Assembly (NCBI RefSeq): GCF_029542625.1
Contig: NZ_CP120733.1
Coordinates: 2,170,001-2,234,000 of the forward strand
Direction: 5' to 3'
Length of the DNA: 64,000 nt
Source: Tepidibacter hydrothermalis
Lineage (GTDB): Bacteria > Bacillota > Clostridia > Peptostreptococcales > Peptostreptococcaceae
Shown in pieces: positions 32,833 to 41,806 of this stretch. Below the pieces are notes generated by a model that did not search any database, had not been told where the DNA came from, and saw nothing but the letters and a program-made list of their open reading frames with translations. A program made the translations under genes and the position numbers. Every line of letters begins with the position of its first letter. Within the stretch, counting starts at the first letter, position 1.

Positions 32833-34164
32833 ATGAGTAAAATTACATTTTCAAAAGACAATATTGAAAGATTAAATAAGAACCCTTATGTAAAGCGCGT
32901 TAGCGAGAAGTCAATAACATACTCTGACGAGTTTAAAATAATGTTTATTGAGGAGTATTTAAGAGGAAGCACACCACGAACTATTTTCATTGATGCTGGA
33001 TTTGACGTTGAAATACTTGGTGTCAAGCGCTATGAACAGGCGGCAGCCAGATGGATAAAAGCGTACAAGAAAGATGGAATTATAGGATTAAGTGATACTA
33101 GAAGAGTGAATTCAGGCAGACCAAGTAATGCTCCAGTTTCAAAGGACGATATTATTAGCAAACAAGAAGCTAAAATAAAACTGCTTGAGGAACAATTAGA
33201 ATTGCTAAAAAAGCTCGACGTGACAGAAAGGAGGCTGGTAAACAACTGCGTAAATCTAACAAATAATGAAGTATATGAGTTAATTTTAAAGACTGTGTCT
33301 AAAAAAGATTATTCAGGCACAGTTTCTTATTGCTGCTCAATTTTAGGGGTTTCACGTTCAGGTTATTATCATTATTTAAAGACAGCACCTTCTAGAACTA
33401 TAAGGGAGAATGAAGATTTAAAAGCTAGAGATATTATATTAAAGGCTTATAATTATAGAGGTTATAAGAAAGGTTCTAGATCAATTAAAATGACACTAGA
33501 AAATGAGTTTGGTATTATATACAGTAGAAAAAAAATCCAAAGGATTATGCGAAAATACAGTATAGTATGTCCTATAAGAAAAGCCAATCCGTATAGAAGA
33601 ATAGCCAAAGCGACAAAAGAACATAGAGTAGTACCTAATCTGCTACAGAGAAATTTCAAACAGGGTATTCCTGGCAAGGTGCTACTTACTGATATCACAT
33701 ACATCCCTTACGGGATAAATAAAATGGCATATTTATCAGCTATCAAAGATAGCTCTAGTAACGATATTCTAGCATATCATGTATCTGATCGAATTACTTT
33801 AGATATAGCTACAATTACAATTAAAAAATTAGTTAATACACATAAAGCTGATTTACATGATGAAGCTTTTATCCATTCTGACCAAGGGGTCCACTATACA
33901 AGCCCTAAATTCCAAAAATTACTAAAAAGCCATAATCTAGGACAATCCATGTCTAGACGTGGTAACTGCTGGGATAATGCACCTCAAGAATCCTTCTTTG
34001 GTCATATGAAGGATGAAGTAGATTTCAAAACATGTTCTACACTTGAAGAAGTAATTAATAAAGTTGATAATTACATGGATTACTATAATAATTATAGATG
34101 TCAATGGGGATTAAAAAAGATGACTCCTAAACAATTTAGAAATCATCTTTTGAATGCAGCTTAA
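32833..34164 (+). CDS. IS3-family transposase, single frame
   Basis: It cuts and joins the IS ends. An N-terminal helix-turn-helix (about residues 1-110), a short coiled coil (KQEAKIKLLEEQLELLKK), a HTH_21 domain (VSRSGYYHYLK) and the rve integrase core are in order. The DDE residues are in LLTDITYIP, HSDQGVHYTS and APQESFFGHMKDE. Most IS3 elements need a frameshift between two frames; here both parts are one open frame. The ATG at 32833 follows GGAGGCCTTTAGT (443 residues). The gene looks intact. Confidence 0.92.
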   Translation: MSKITFSKDNIERLNKNPYVKRVSEKSITYSDEFKIMFIEEYLRGSTPRTIFIDAGFDVEILGVKRYEQAAARWIKAYKKDGIIGLSDTRRVNSGRPSNAPVSKDDIISKQEAKIKLLEEQLELLKKLDVTERRLVNNCVNLTNNEVYELILKTVSKKDYSGTVSYCCSILGVSRSGYYHYLKTAPSRTIRENEDLKARDIILKAYNYRGYKKGSRSIKMTLENEFGIIYSRKKIQRIMRKYSIVCPIRKANPYRRIAKATKEHRVVPNLLQRNFKQGIPGKVLLTDITYIPYGINKMAYLSAIKDSSSNDILAYHVSDRITLDIATITIKKLVNTHKADLHDEAFIHSDQGVHYTSPKFQKLLKSHNLGQSMSRRGNCWDNAPQESFFGHMKDEVDFKTCSTLEEVINKVDNYMDYYNNYRCQWGLKKMTPKQFRNHLLNAA

Positions 34165-34240
34165 CCCTTTTTTTATAATGTCCTTGACAAAGGGTCCATT
34201 TTAATATCGATTGCATCTTTTTTTATTTATAAATTATATA

Positions 34241-35905
34241 TTAAATTTCCATTATTATAGGTAATATCATAGGATTTCTTTTAGTTTTTTCATATAAATA
34301 ATTCTTAAGTTCATCTTTTATAGCATTTTTTAAATATGCCCATTCTCTTATTTGTTTGTTTTCACATTCAATTAAAGCTTCTCTTACTACAACCTTTGCT
34401 TTTTCTATTAAATCTTCTGATTCTCTAACATATACAAATCCTCTTGAAATTATATCCGGACCTGCTATAACTTTTCCATTTTCTTTTGCTATAGTTACAA
34501 CAACTACCATAAGTCCATCTTCTGATAAGTGTTTTCTATCTCTTAAAACTATATTTCCAACATCTCCAACACCAAGTCCATCTACAAGTATGTTTCCAGA
34601 AGGAACATATCCAGCAAGTCTTGCATGACTTTTTCCAAATTCAACAACAGATCCTGTATTAATTGTAAATATATTTTCACTTGGCATTCCCATTGATTTT
34701 GCAAGTTCAGCATGTTGCTTTAAATGTCTATATTCTCCATGAACAGGTATAAAGTATTTAGGATTAACTAATCTATGCATAAGCTTTAATTCTTCTTTAC
34801 ACGCATGACCAGAAACATGTATATGCTCTAAATCATCGTATATAACTTGTGCACCCTTTTCAAACAACTGGTTTATCACTCTTGAAACTGTCTTTTCATT
34901 TCCTGGTATAGCATGAGCAGAGATTACTACTAAATCTCCTCTTTCAATTTCCATCTTTTTATGCTCTGATGCCGCCATTCTAGAAAGGGCAGACATAGGC
35001 TCTCCTTGAGATCCTGTAGTTATTATAACTAATTCATCATGAGCATAATTGTTTATATCATTAAGGTCTATTAATATACCTTCTGGAAGAGTTAAATATC
35101 CTAATTCCTTAGCTACATTAACTACATTGACCATAGATCTTCCAGATACAGCTACTTTTTTATTGTACTTATACGCAGAGTTTACTATTTGCTGTACTCT
35201 ATGTATATTAGAAGCAAAACTTGCAACTATTATTCTTTTTTTAGCTCCTTTGAATATATCATCAAAAGATAAACCAACTGTTTTCTCAGACATTGTAGAA
35301 CCTGATCTTTCAGCATTAGTTGAGTCAGCTAGCATAACTAGGACTCCTTTTTTGCCAAGCTCTGCTATTCTATGAAAATCCATTACATCTCCATCAATAG
35401 GAGTGTAATCTATTTTAAAATCTCCCGTATGGAATATAACCCCTAATTCTGTATGAATAGCTATCGAGCATGCATCCGGTATACTATGAGTAGCTTTTAT
35501 AAATTCAACTTCCATTAAATTAGTTTTTATTATATCTTTAGGTTTAACTATGTTAAGGTTTACATTATTAAGTCTATGCTCCTTTAATTTCACATCTACA
35601 AGCCCTATAGTCAACTTTGTTCCATATACAGGTACATTTAATTTTTTTAACACATAAGGAAGAGCTCCTATATGATCCTCATGTCCGTGAGTTAAAAATA
35701 TCCCCTTAACTCTGTCTTTATTCTTTAAAAGATAACTAATGTCAGGTATAACTATATCTATACCTAGCATTTCATCTTCAGGAAAACTAAGACCGCAATC
35801 TATAACTATTATTTCATCCTTATAGTCAATAGCAGTCATATTTTTTCCTATCTCACTTAATCCCCCAAGAGGAATTATTTTTAACTTGTTCGATTTTCTC
35901 ATCAA
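34241..35905 (-). CDS. rnj: Ribonuclease J
   Basis: RNase J is a zinc-dependent endo- and 5'-exoribonuclease for mRNA decay and rRNA maturation. The metallo-beta-lactamase motif THGHEDHIG (about 75-83), the second metal motif FHTGDFKID, the beta-CASP segment MLADSTNAERSG and the C-terminal HVSGHA and PVHGEYRH are all visible. The size of about 554 residues is normal. The AAAGGAG lies too near the ATG at 35914, so I take the TTG at 35905 (or ATG 35902). Its terminator region is where the IS landed. Confidence 0.95.
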   Translation of the reverse strand: MMRKSNKLKIIPLGGLSEIGKNMTAIDYKDEIIVIDCGLSFPEDEMLGIDIVIPDISYLLKNKDRVKGIFLTHGHEDHIGALPYVLKKLNVPVYGTKLTIGLVDVKLKEHRLNNVNLNIVKPKDIIKTNLMEVEFIKATHSIPDACSIAIHTELGVIFHTGDFKIDYTPIDGDVMDFHRIAELGKKGVLVMLADSTNAERSGSTMSEKTVGLSFDDIFKGAKKRIIVASFASNIHRVQQIVNSAYKYNKKVAVSGRSMVNVVNVAKELGYLTLPEGILIDLNDINNYAHDELVIITTGSQGEPMSALSRMAASEHKKMEIERGDLVVISAHAIPGNEKTVSRVINQLFEKGAQVIYDDLEHIHVSGHACKEELKLMHRLVNPKYFIPVHGEYRHLKQHAELAKSMGMPSENIFTINTGSVVEFGKSHARLAGYVPSGNILVDGLGVGDVGNIVLRDRKHLSEDGLMVVVVTIAKENGKVIAGPDIISRGFVYVRESEDLIEKAKVVVREALIECENKQIREWAYLKNAIKDELKNYLYEKTKRNPMILPIIMEI

Positions 35906-36110
35906 TAAAATCATCTCCTTTTATATTTAAATTGTCCGTTTTACCCGTTCATTTTTTAAAATAGGTAATAATAAAAAACGTCCAACTATTACCATAGTAC
36001 GTATACATTTTATCATACATATATATATATTTAATAGAATAATTTTTTGACAAATTTATTCTATTTTGATATCCTCAAATTAAATCTTATCCAAACTAAG
36101 GAGGTTGCCC

Positions 36111-36851
36111 ATGAGAGGCGTAAGTCACTTTGCAATAGGAGTATTAACAGTTGTTGAAACTTCGATATTAATCGACAAACCACTTTCTCCATTAACATTC
36201 ATGATTTCGTCATTTTGTTCCTTACTTCCAGACATAGATGAATCTCATTCTACAGTTTCTAATTTATTAATAAAAAGTTCATTTTCCAAAGCTATTTATA
36301 GATACACCCTTTATTTAATAAATATGATTACTTTTTTTATATTAATATATATAAATAAAAATCTAACTTTTAATTTTATACTCAGCTTTGTTCTTATAGT
36401 ACTCATAGAAAATAAATTAAAGCATACTACACTTAGAAAATCACTATTTTCTGCTTTATCATTTATACTATGCTTATCTTTATATTATATAAAAGCTCCA
36501 TTCGCTTTTATTTCATTAACTATATTTATAGGAGTTGCTCCATGGCTAAGACATAGAGGCTTTACTCATAGCTTAATAGGTATTATACTTTTTTATTTTT
36601 TATTAAAAGAAATCGAGACAATAATAAACTGCCCACAACTTGCATTATACACCTCAATTAGTTATGCTTCACACATCTTTTTAGGTGATATATTCACTAA
36701 AATGGGTATACCTATATTTTATCCAATATCCAATAAAAAAATTTCTCTAGCCCCATTTAAAGTTGGTAGCTTATCTGGTAATATATTTGAATTAGTTTAT
36801 ACATTCGTGTATTTTTTGATAGTCATATGTACATTTAAATATAAGCTTTGA
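36111..36851 (+). CDS. YdjM/DUF457-type metal-dependent hydrolase-like membrane protein
   Basis: The family motifs are visible: HFAIGVLTV near the N-terminus, LLPDIDESHS (about 41-50) and WLRHRGFTHSLIGI (about 147-160), with histidine/aspartate residues thought to bind metal. Six or so membrane segments lie between. In several Firmicutes such proteins are annotated as metal-dependent hydrolases, but the reaction is not known. The ATG at 36111 lies six bases from AAGGAGG. It ends at a terminator shared with fur. Confidence 0.8.
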   Translation: MRGVSHFAIGVLTVVETSILIDKPLSPLTFMISSFCSLLPDIDESHSTVSNLLIKSSFSKAIYRYTLYLINMITFFILIYINKNLTFNFILSFVLIVLIENKLKHTTLRKSLFSALSFILCLSLYYIKAPFAFISLTIFIGVAPWLRHRGFTHSLIGIILFYFLLKEIETIINCPQLALYTSISYASHIFLGDIFTKMGIPIFYPISNKKISLAPFKVGSLSGNIFELVYTFVYFLIVICTFKYKL

Positions 36852-36857
36852 TTTTTA

Positions 36858-36887
36858 AAAACCCCATGGCAAATGCCACGGGGTTTA
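36858..36887. terminator. Bidirectional terminator
   Basis: AAACCCC/GGGGTTT with inner TGGCA/TGCCA; it lies between the convergent YdjM-like and fur genes and overlaps the fur stop. Confidence 0.85.
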
Positions 36888-37319
36888 TTTACAGCTATTA
36901 CACATCCCAAAAAACTTAACATCGTGATCAAATATCTTAAATCCATAATTTTTTTCTATTTGTTCTTCTAACGTTTCAAGTAAATCTTCTTCAACTTCTA
37001 TTATTTTATTACACTTTTTACATATAAGATGATGATGATTATGTGTTTCGTCATTTAAATTGATTTCGTATCTACAGCAACCGTCATCTAAGTTAAGCTT
37101 TGATACAGCGCCTATATCATCTAATAACTGAAGTGTTCTATATACTGTTGCAAGACCAATCTCTGGACACTCAACCTTAACTAAATCATATATTTCTTCA
37201 CTGTTTAAATGTTTTCCTTCATTTTTTATCATTATATCGACTATAGATCTTCTCTGAGGAGTTAGTTTATAGCCTTCTTCTTTTAATTTAAGTTTTACTA
37301 TGTCTATATAACTTTCCAT
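36885..37319 (-). CDS. fur: Fur-family metalloregulator
   Basis: A DNA-binding repressor that uses a metal corepressor. The winged helix (about 1-80: YKLTPQRRSIVDIM, LATVYRTLQLLDDIGAV) and the metal-binding dimer domain (HNHHHLICKKCNKIIEVEED; closing CNSCK) are typical for Fur/PerR. The HHH-CxxC and final CxxC supply structural zinc. It lies about 2.5 kb from feoAB, whose promoter carries a Fur-box-like sequence, so iron regulation (Fur rather than PerR or Zur) is the best guess. AGGTGATT precedes the ATG. Confidence 0.85.
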   Translation of the reverse strand: MESYIDIVKLKLKEEGYKLTPQRRSIVDIMIKNEGKHLNSEEIYDLVKVECPEIGLATVYRTLQLLDDIGAVSKLNLDDGCCRYEINLNDETHNHHHLICKKCNKIIEVEEDLLETLEEQIEKNYGFKIFDHDVKFFGMCNSCK

Positions 37320-37430
37320 ATAATCACCTACATTTTCAAATAATAATTCTTTTCATTTAATATTTTATCTGAATATTATGCTTATGTCAAGTTTTATCAA
37401 TTGATATTTTTTCAATTGATAATTAAAAAT

Positions 37431-37530
37431 TGGCTTCATGCTACCGCATGGCTCATGTCGCCAACGAGTCCTCCGGTCTCTGTTGCTCAAAATAGTTGCA
37501 AATTTGATTTTTAATCAATGTTATCCTCAG
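37431..37530 (+). repeat. Chromosomal dispersed repeat, copy c
   Basis: CATGCTACCGCATGGCTCAT, GTCGCCAACGAGTCC, CTGTTGCTCAAAATAGTTGC and TTTAATCAATGTTATCC. It lies upstream of fur. Confidence 0.85.
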
Positions 37531-37568
37531 TTTGAAAAACTTATAATTTTTTCATATATAAAATAAAT

Positions 37569-37715
37569 TTATTTTTTACATTCCTTCTTTAAATTACACT
37601 TCTTACAAGCCCCGCTGCACTTAAAAAAATCAACCAAGCTAGCATTACATCTTGGGCACTTTAGATCTTTATTATCCTTTATAGTATACCCACAAGTTGG
37701 ACATTTAATCTCCAT
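37569..37715 (-). CDS. Small zinc-ribbon/cysteine-rich protein, 48 aa
   Basis: The ATG at 37715 behind GGGTGGGG gives 48 residues with CPTCGY, CPRCN, CSGACKKCNLKKEC: a zinc ribbon followed by a second cysteine cluster. It is the last gene after feoB, 75 bp downstream beyond a terminator. Similar small proteins follow feoB in other clostridia and may assist iron handling, but that is inference. Confidence 0.75.
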   Translation of the reverse strand: MEIKCPTCGYTIKDNKDLKCPRCNASLVDFFKCSGACKKCNLKKECKK

Positions 37716-37738
37716 AATAACCCCACCCTTCATTATAT

Positions 37739-37775
37739 ACAAAAATTCTTGAGTTGTTATGCTCAAGAATTTTTT
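37739..37775 (-). terminator. Terminator of feoB
   Basis: AAAAATTCTTGAG/CTCAAGAATTTTT stem with an eight-base loop just beyond the feoB stop. Confidence 0.85.
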
Positions 37776-37789
37776 GTCTATACTTATTA

Positions 37790-39652
37790 TTATATTATAA
37801 ACTGCGCCAATATTCCTCCAACTAAGAAAGATATAACAAAACTTCCTATCCATATAGCTGCAGATTCTTGCCAGCTTCTTTCTTTAAATATAACCATAAT
37901 AGCCGCTATACAAGGAACAAATAAAGTTATAACTACTAAAGACACTAAAAGCTGAGGTGCATTTAAAACACCTTGAGATGCTAAATCTGTAAGTCCAGCA
38001 GCTCCAAAATCTCTTCTTATAATCCCCATTATAAAAGTTTGAGTAACTCTTGGATCAAGCTTTAAAAATCCTTGTGTTATAGGAGCACATAAATTTATTG
38101 TAGCATCTAGTGCACCTGTATCTTGAAGAACAGTTATTATAACAGCACCTAATACAAATAAAGGTCCCGCCTCTATTATAAACATTTTAGATTTTAAATA
38201 TGTCTTCTTCATAATGTTTGACATTTTTGGCATTCTAAGAGGTGGTAAATCTATCAATAAGTCAGTAGATTCACCCTTCATAAATTTGTTTAATAAAACT
38301 CCTACAATACCAAATACAAGTACTATTGTAATTATATAAATAAACGTATATTTAGCTCCTAACGACGCAATAAGACCAGCTATAACCCCTAATTGTGCTG
38401 AACATGGTATTGCAAGACCTAAAAGCATAGTAGCAATGAATCTTTCTCTTTTTGATCCTAATATTCTAGTAGTTACAGTTGCCATTGTTACACAACCAAA
38501 TCCTAGTATTATAGGTATTATAGCTCTACCATTAAGTCCTATAAAATTTAACATTCTATCAACTAATGTTGCTATTCTTGGAAGGTATCCTGTATCTTCT
38601 AATAAAGATAAGAAGAAGTAAAAACCCACAACAAGTGGTAATAATAAACCAAACAAGTATATAGGAGCCATAGTTAAAACTCCAAACTCTCCTATTAATA
38701 AGTGCCCTATGAATGAAGTATCAGATACAAATTTTCCAACAGTATTCATTATTATATTATAATAATATTGTCCCATTATAACTTCTTCAGTTACTCCAAC
38801 AACAGTTTGTGCAACGAATACACCAACAGCTTGATATATTATGTATAGTGTTAAAAGTAATATAGGTATTCCTGTTAAAGGCTCAACCATCCATCTACCT
38901 AGTTTAGTTCTAAACGATGCACCTTCATTAGTTTCTTTTATTATGCTATTAATAATATAATCTATTCTAGTTCTTCTTTGCTTATATATTTCTTCTCTCA
39001 ATTTAGGAGAATTACTTACATCGTGTCTTTTTAATAAATTCTCATCTTCTTCAAGTATTAATAGTCTTTCTGAATCAAAATCTGCAATTTCTTGTATTTC
39101 AATAGTTTTATCTTTTACTATATCTATTCTATTACCTACTCTTGCTTCATTTAAGCTATTTTTAACATCTTCAAGACCTTGTCCCTTTATAGCACTAGTA
39201 GGTATTACTTTTACACCTAATTCTTTTGACAACTTATCTATATCTATTTCTATTCCGTTTCTCTTTATATCATCCATCATATTAAGAGCTACAATTACAG
39301 GTTTTCCTGTATCTATTAATTGTTGTGTTAAAAACAAGTCTCTTTCTAAGTGAAGAGCATCTACAACATTTAATATTATATCTGCATAAAGAATTACATC
39401 TCTTGCTACTCTTTCTTCATCATTAAAAGAAGATATTCCGTAAACTCCTGGAGTATCCATTACAACATAATTTTCAAATCTTCCAGAGCTTATATCTACC
39501 GTAGTACCTGGGAAATTCGATACATCAACATAAATACCTGTTAAATAATTGAAAAACACAGATTTACCTACATTTGGATTTCCTGCTAAGACTAATTTTA
39601 TATCGCCATCTTTCGTAGTTACGCTTGGATTATAAGTGTGACATGTAGACAT
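37790..39652 (-). CDS. feoB: Ferrous iron transport protein B
   Basis: FeoB imports Fe2+ across the cytoplasmic membrane. The cytosolic G domain has GNPNVGKS (24-31), the switch FPGTT (near 48), DTPG (near 68) and NMMD. The membrane part from about residue 250 contains two Gate-type halves with LPRIATLVDRM and GCVTMATVTTRI. At 620 residues it is somewhat short, mainly in the G-domain linker. It lies 11 bp behind feoA and is expected to be iron-repressed. Confidence 0.95.
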   Translation of the reverse strand: MSTCHTYNPSVTTKDGDIKLVLAGNPNVGKSVFFNYLTGIYVDVSNFPGTTVDISSGRFENYVVMDTPGVYGISSFNDEERVARDVILYADIILNVVDALHLERDLFLTQQLIDTGKPVIVALNMMDDIKRNGIEIDIDKLSKELGVKVIPTSAIKGQGLEDVKNSLNEARVGNRIDIVKDKTIEIQEIADFDSERLLILEEDENLLKRHDVSNSPKLREEIYKQRRTRIDYIINSIIKETNEGASFRTKLGRWMVEPLTGIPILLLTLYIIYQAVGVFVAQTVVGVTEEVIMGQYYYNIIMNTVGKFVSDTSFIGHLLIGEFGVLTMAPIYLFGLLLPLVVGFYFFLSLLEDTGYLPRIATLVDRMLNFIGLNGRAIIPIILGFGCVTMATVTTRILGSKRERFIATMLLGLAIPCSAQLGVIAGLIASLGAKYTFIYIITIVLVFGIVGVLLNKFMKGESTDLLIDLPPLRMPKMSNIMKKTYLKSKMFIIEAGPLFVLGAVIITVLQDTGALDATINLCAPITQGFLKLDPRVTQTFIMGIIRRDFGAAGLTDLASQGVLNAPQLLVSLVVITLFVPCIAAIMVIFKERSWQESAAIWIGSFVISFLVGGILAQFII

Positions 39653-39663
39653 TTTACTTCCCC

Positions 39664-39882
39664 CTATACTGCTTTTACTTTTATTGTTTGAGCTAATTTT
39701 CTCCCTATAGCTATTTCTTGAAATCTATTTTGTAGTACTATAGGACCTGCAAATACTTTCTGAGAGCACACTAAATTAGCACCTTCATAAAGACCTAGTC
39801 TTATAGCTTGTACTCTGATCTTTTCATTTGGTATTTCCATTATTTCTATTTTTTGTCCTCTATTTATTTTATCTAAAGTCAT
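39664..39882 (-). CDS. feoA: Ferrous iron transport protein A
   Basis: A small SH3-like protein that helps FeoB. Residues such as LDKINRGQKIEIMEI, RLGLYEGANLVC and EIAIGRKLAQTIKV fit the family. The ATG at 39882 with GGGAGGAACTTCA is the best start (72 residues). It opens the feoAB operon and follows a consensus promoter with a Fur-box-like sequence. Confidence 0.92.
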   Translation of the reverse strand: MTLDKINRGQKIEIMEIPNEKIRVQAIRLGLYEGANLVCSQKVFAGPIVLQNRFQEIAIGRKLAQTIKVKAV

Positions 39883-39931
39883 TGAAGTTCCTCCCACTTT
39901 TAATTTAAAATAGTTCTCATTTCACAAATAC

Positions 39932-39960
39932 ATTATATTTCATATGATAATGAATGTCAA
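39932..39960 (-). promoter_or_regulatory. feoAB promoter with Fur-box-like operator
   Basis: On the minus strand TTGACA and TATAAT lie exactly 17 bases apart. The spacer reads TTCATTATCATATGAAA, whose ATTCATTATCAT part resembles half of a Fur box. Iron-bound Fur would block RNA polymerase here. Confidence 0.85.
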
Positions 39961-39987
39961 TATTGTGTTTTGCTGTATTTTGACAAA

Positions 39988-40018
39988 AAAAATTCATACT
40001 ATTTCTAGTATGAATTTT
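39988..40018 (-). terminator. Terminator of the DUF1292 gene
   Basis: AAAATTCATACTA/TAGTATGAATTTT perfect stem with a four-base loop. Confidence 0.85.
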
Positions 40019-40028
40019 AAAAACTATA

Positions 40029-40289
40029 TTATTCTAATCCTTCTTCTTGCATTAAAGTATGATATACAGCTACTACATTTTCATACTCTTCATCATCTTC
40101 TATAGGAACTATAGCATATTCTCCATCTAATTCTTCTTCCATTCTGAATATGTATGCTTCTTCATCATCATTTTCATCTAAAGGCATAAGGATTGCATAT
40201 TCTTTTTCTTGAGCTTCTAAAGTCATTATAACTTCAAATTGAATCTCTAATCCATCTTCATCTACTAATGTTACTATGTTTTCTTCCAT
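40029..40289 (-). CDS. DUF1292 family protein
   Basis: An 86-residue, very acidic protein (VTLVDEDGLEIQFEVI, then YAILMPLDENDDEEAYIFRM) that matches the YrzB-like DUF1292 family conserved in Firmicutes, usually beside ruvX and ireB as here. The ATG at 40289 with GAGGTG is preferred over an upstream GTG. No biochemical function is known. Confidence 0.92.
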   Translation of the reverse strand: MEENIVTLVDEDGLEIQFEVIMTLEAQEKEYAILMPLDENDDEEAYIFRMEEELDGEYAIVPIEDDEEYENVVAVYHTLMQEEGLE

Positions 40290-40361
40290 TAAAGTCACCT
40301 CATCGAAATTTATTATTTACTATTATTATATACCAAAGTCTTAAAATTTAATATATAAATA

Positions 40362-40781
40362 TTATATATTTCTTTGCATATCTAGGTATCCTTGTAAAAT
40401 AAGTACTGCCGCTAGCATATCTATTACTTTTTTTCTTTTTTGTCTACTCACATCAGCTTCAATTAAAGATCTTTCAGCTGCAACAGTTGTAAGTCTTTCA
40501 TCCCAAAATTTTATTTCAAGGTCAGTTATAGTCTTTAATTTTTCAGTAAATTTAACTACTTTTTCACTTTGAGGTCCAAGTGTTCCATTCATATTTTTAG
40601 GAAGACCTACGACTATTTGTGAAACTTCTTTTTCTTTTATTATTTTATCTAGTTCTTCTAAATCTTTTTTTATTCCTTTTCTTCTTACTGTTGTAACTCC
40701 TTGAGCTGTAAGTTGCATCAGATCACTAACCGCTACACCTATTGTTTTGTTACCTACATCAAGTCCCATTATTCTTTTCAT
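40362..40781 (-). CDS. ruvX: Putative pre-16S rRNA nuclease / RuvX
   Basis: An RNase H-like fold nuclease (YqgF) that processes the 5' end of 16S rRNA. Seen are the first acidic strand [27 protein letters not shown], and [12 protein letters not shown] with the catalytic residues. Normal length of 139 residues. AGGAGGAAAGT precedes the ATG. It follows the aldo/keto reductase gene by nine bases and precedes the DUF1292 gene. Confidence 0.95.
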   Translation of the reverse strand: MKRIMGLDVGNKTIGVAVSDLMQLTAQGVTTVRRKGIKKDLEELDKIIKEKEVSQIVVGLPKNMNGTLGPQSEKVVKFTEKLKTITDLEIKFWDERLTTVAAERSLIEADVSRQKRKKVIDMLAAVLILQGYLDMQRNI

Positions 40782-40790
40782 ACTTTCCTC

Positions 40791-41741
40791 CTAGATTATC
40801 TTTATACAAAAGTCTTTACAATATTTCGAACAATATCCGCATAGTACGCACTTACTTTTATCTATAACTACTTTATCATCTATTATAGATAATGCATTAT
40901 GTTGGCACTTAGCTACACAAGCACCACATCTTTCACACCAATTAGCTATTTTAAGTTCTCTTTTTTTATTATTTAATTTTTGTTTTATATTTTGAGGTAT
41001 CTCTCTTCCCTCAAATTTGCAGATATTAGCTATTACTTCTTCCTTTGATTGCATCCCTATAGCTATTGAATCTAATATATCTAGATTTAGAGAAAAGTCT
41101 AATGCTTCATCATAGGAGTGTATCAAATTTCCTCCACCAAGAGGCTTCATAGCGTATATTCCTATATTATTTTTTTTAGCTTCTTTTATAGCTCCTATCA
41201 TATCTTCTATACTTCCATCGTGTATACCAATACCTGCTTTATTAACTATTGGATGAATAATATCTATTTCTTCAAGCTTGGAAGCCGCTTTTACCGCAGC
41301 TACTGTATGTGTAGATATTCCAACTGATCTTATATACCCTTTTTCCTTCATTTTGATAAAATACTCTATAGCTTCCCAATGACCCCTTAATGTATGTTCA
41401 CTTTCTTGTTCGTGAAGCAAGAATCCATCTATATAATCAGTATTCATCTCCTCCATTGCTTTTTTCAAACTCTTCTCAGCCGTTTCTTTAGAATAAGAAT
41501 ATGATTTAGTTATAAGAGTTATTTTATCTCTTTGATAACTTTTAAATGCTTCATTTATATGCTTATATGTTCCATAAAGTTCAGCTGTATCTATAAAATT
41601 GACACCTCTTTCAAAGGCCTCGATTATAATTTTTGCTCCATCTTCTGCACTAAAGTTTCGTTGAAGTGGTCCTATTGTTAATCCCCCAAAACACATTTTA
41701 GAAACTTTAAATCCACTTTTACCTAATATATTATACTCCAT
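40791..41741 (-). CDS. Aldo/keto reductase with C-terminal ferredoxin domain
   Basis: The N-terminal 260 residues form an aldo/keto reductase barrel (FGGLTIGP, FIDTAELYGTYKHINEAF, DYIDGFLLHEQ, SVGISTHTV). The C-terminal 50 hold a 2x[4Fe-4S] ferredoxin pair (CERCGACVAKCQHNAL, CVLCGYCSKYC). This fused type is widespread in anaerobes and probably couples iron-sulfur clusters to a carbonyl or related reduction; the substrate is unknown. The ATG at 41741 is preferred over one four codons upstream because of ribosome-site spacing. Confidence 0.88.
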   Translation of the reverse strand: MEYNILGKSGFKVSKMCFGGLTIGPLQRNFSAEDGAKIIIEAFERGVNFIDTAELYGTYKHINEAFKSYQRDKITLITKSYSYSKETAEKSLKKAMEEMNTDYIDGFLLHEQESEHTLRGHWEAIEYFIKMKEKGYIRSVGISTHTVAAVKAASKLEEIDIIHPIVNKAGIGIHDGSIEDMIGAIKEAKKNNIGIYAMKPLGGGNLIHSYDEALDFSLNLDILDSIAIGMQSKEEVIANICKFEGREIPQNIKQKLNNKKRELKIANWCERCGACVAKCQHNALSIIDDKVVIDKSKCVLCGYCSKYCKDFCIKII

Positions 41742-41779
41742 AACTTTCCCCATCCTTCAAAATTTTTTTCCCCTAAAAT

Positions 41780-41802
41780 AAGTCCCTGTTATACAGGGAC
41801 TT
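41780..41802 (-). terminator. Terminator of the 713-aa membrane protein gene
   Basis: AAGTCCCTG/CAGGGACTT with a five-base loop between the 713-residue gene's stop and the aldo/keto reductase start. Confidence 0.8.
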
Positions 41803-41806
41803 AAAA

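Larger units (their letters stand above)
32742..34198 (+). mobile_element. IS3-family-like insertion sequence, 1457 bp
   Basis: The ends TGGTACCTATAGATTGGACA and, inverted at the right, TGGACCCTTTGTCAAGGACA match at 12 of 20 positions including the tips. One transposase gene fills it. Flanking DNA is itself inverted: GATGCAACCGATAT on the left and ATATCGATTGCATC on the right, so the element sits in the centre of a palindrome or its recognised ends are longer than the TGG tips. No direct target repeat is clear. Confidence 0.85.
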
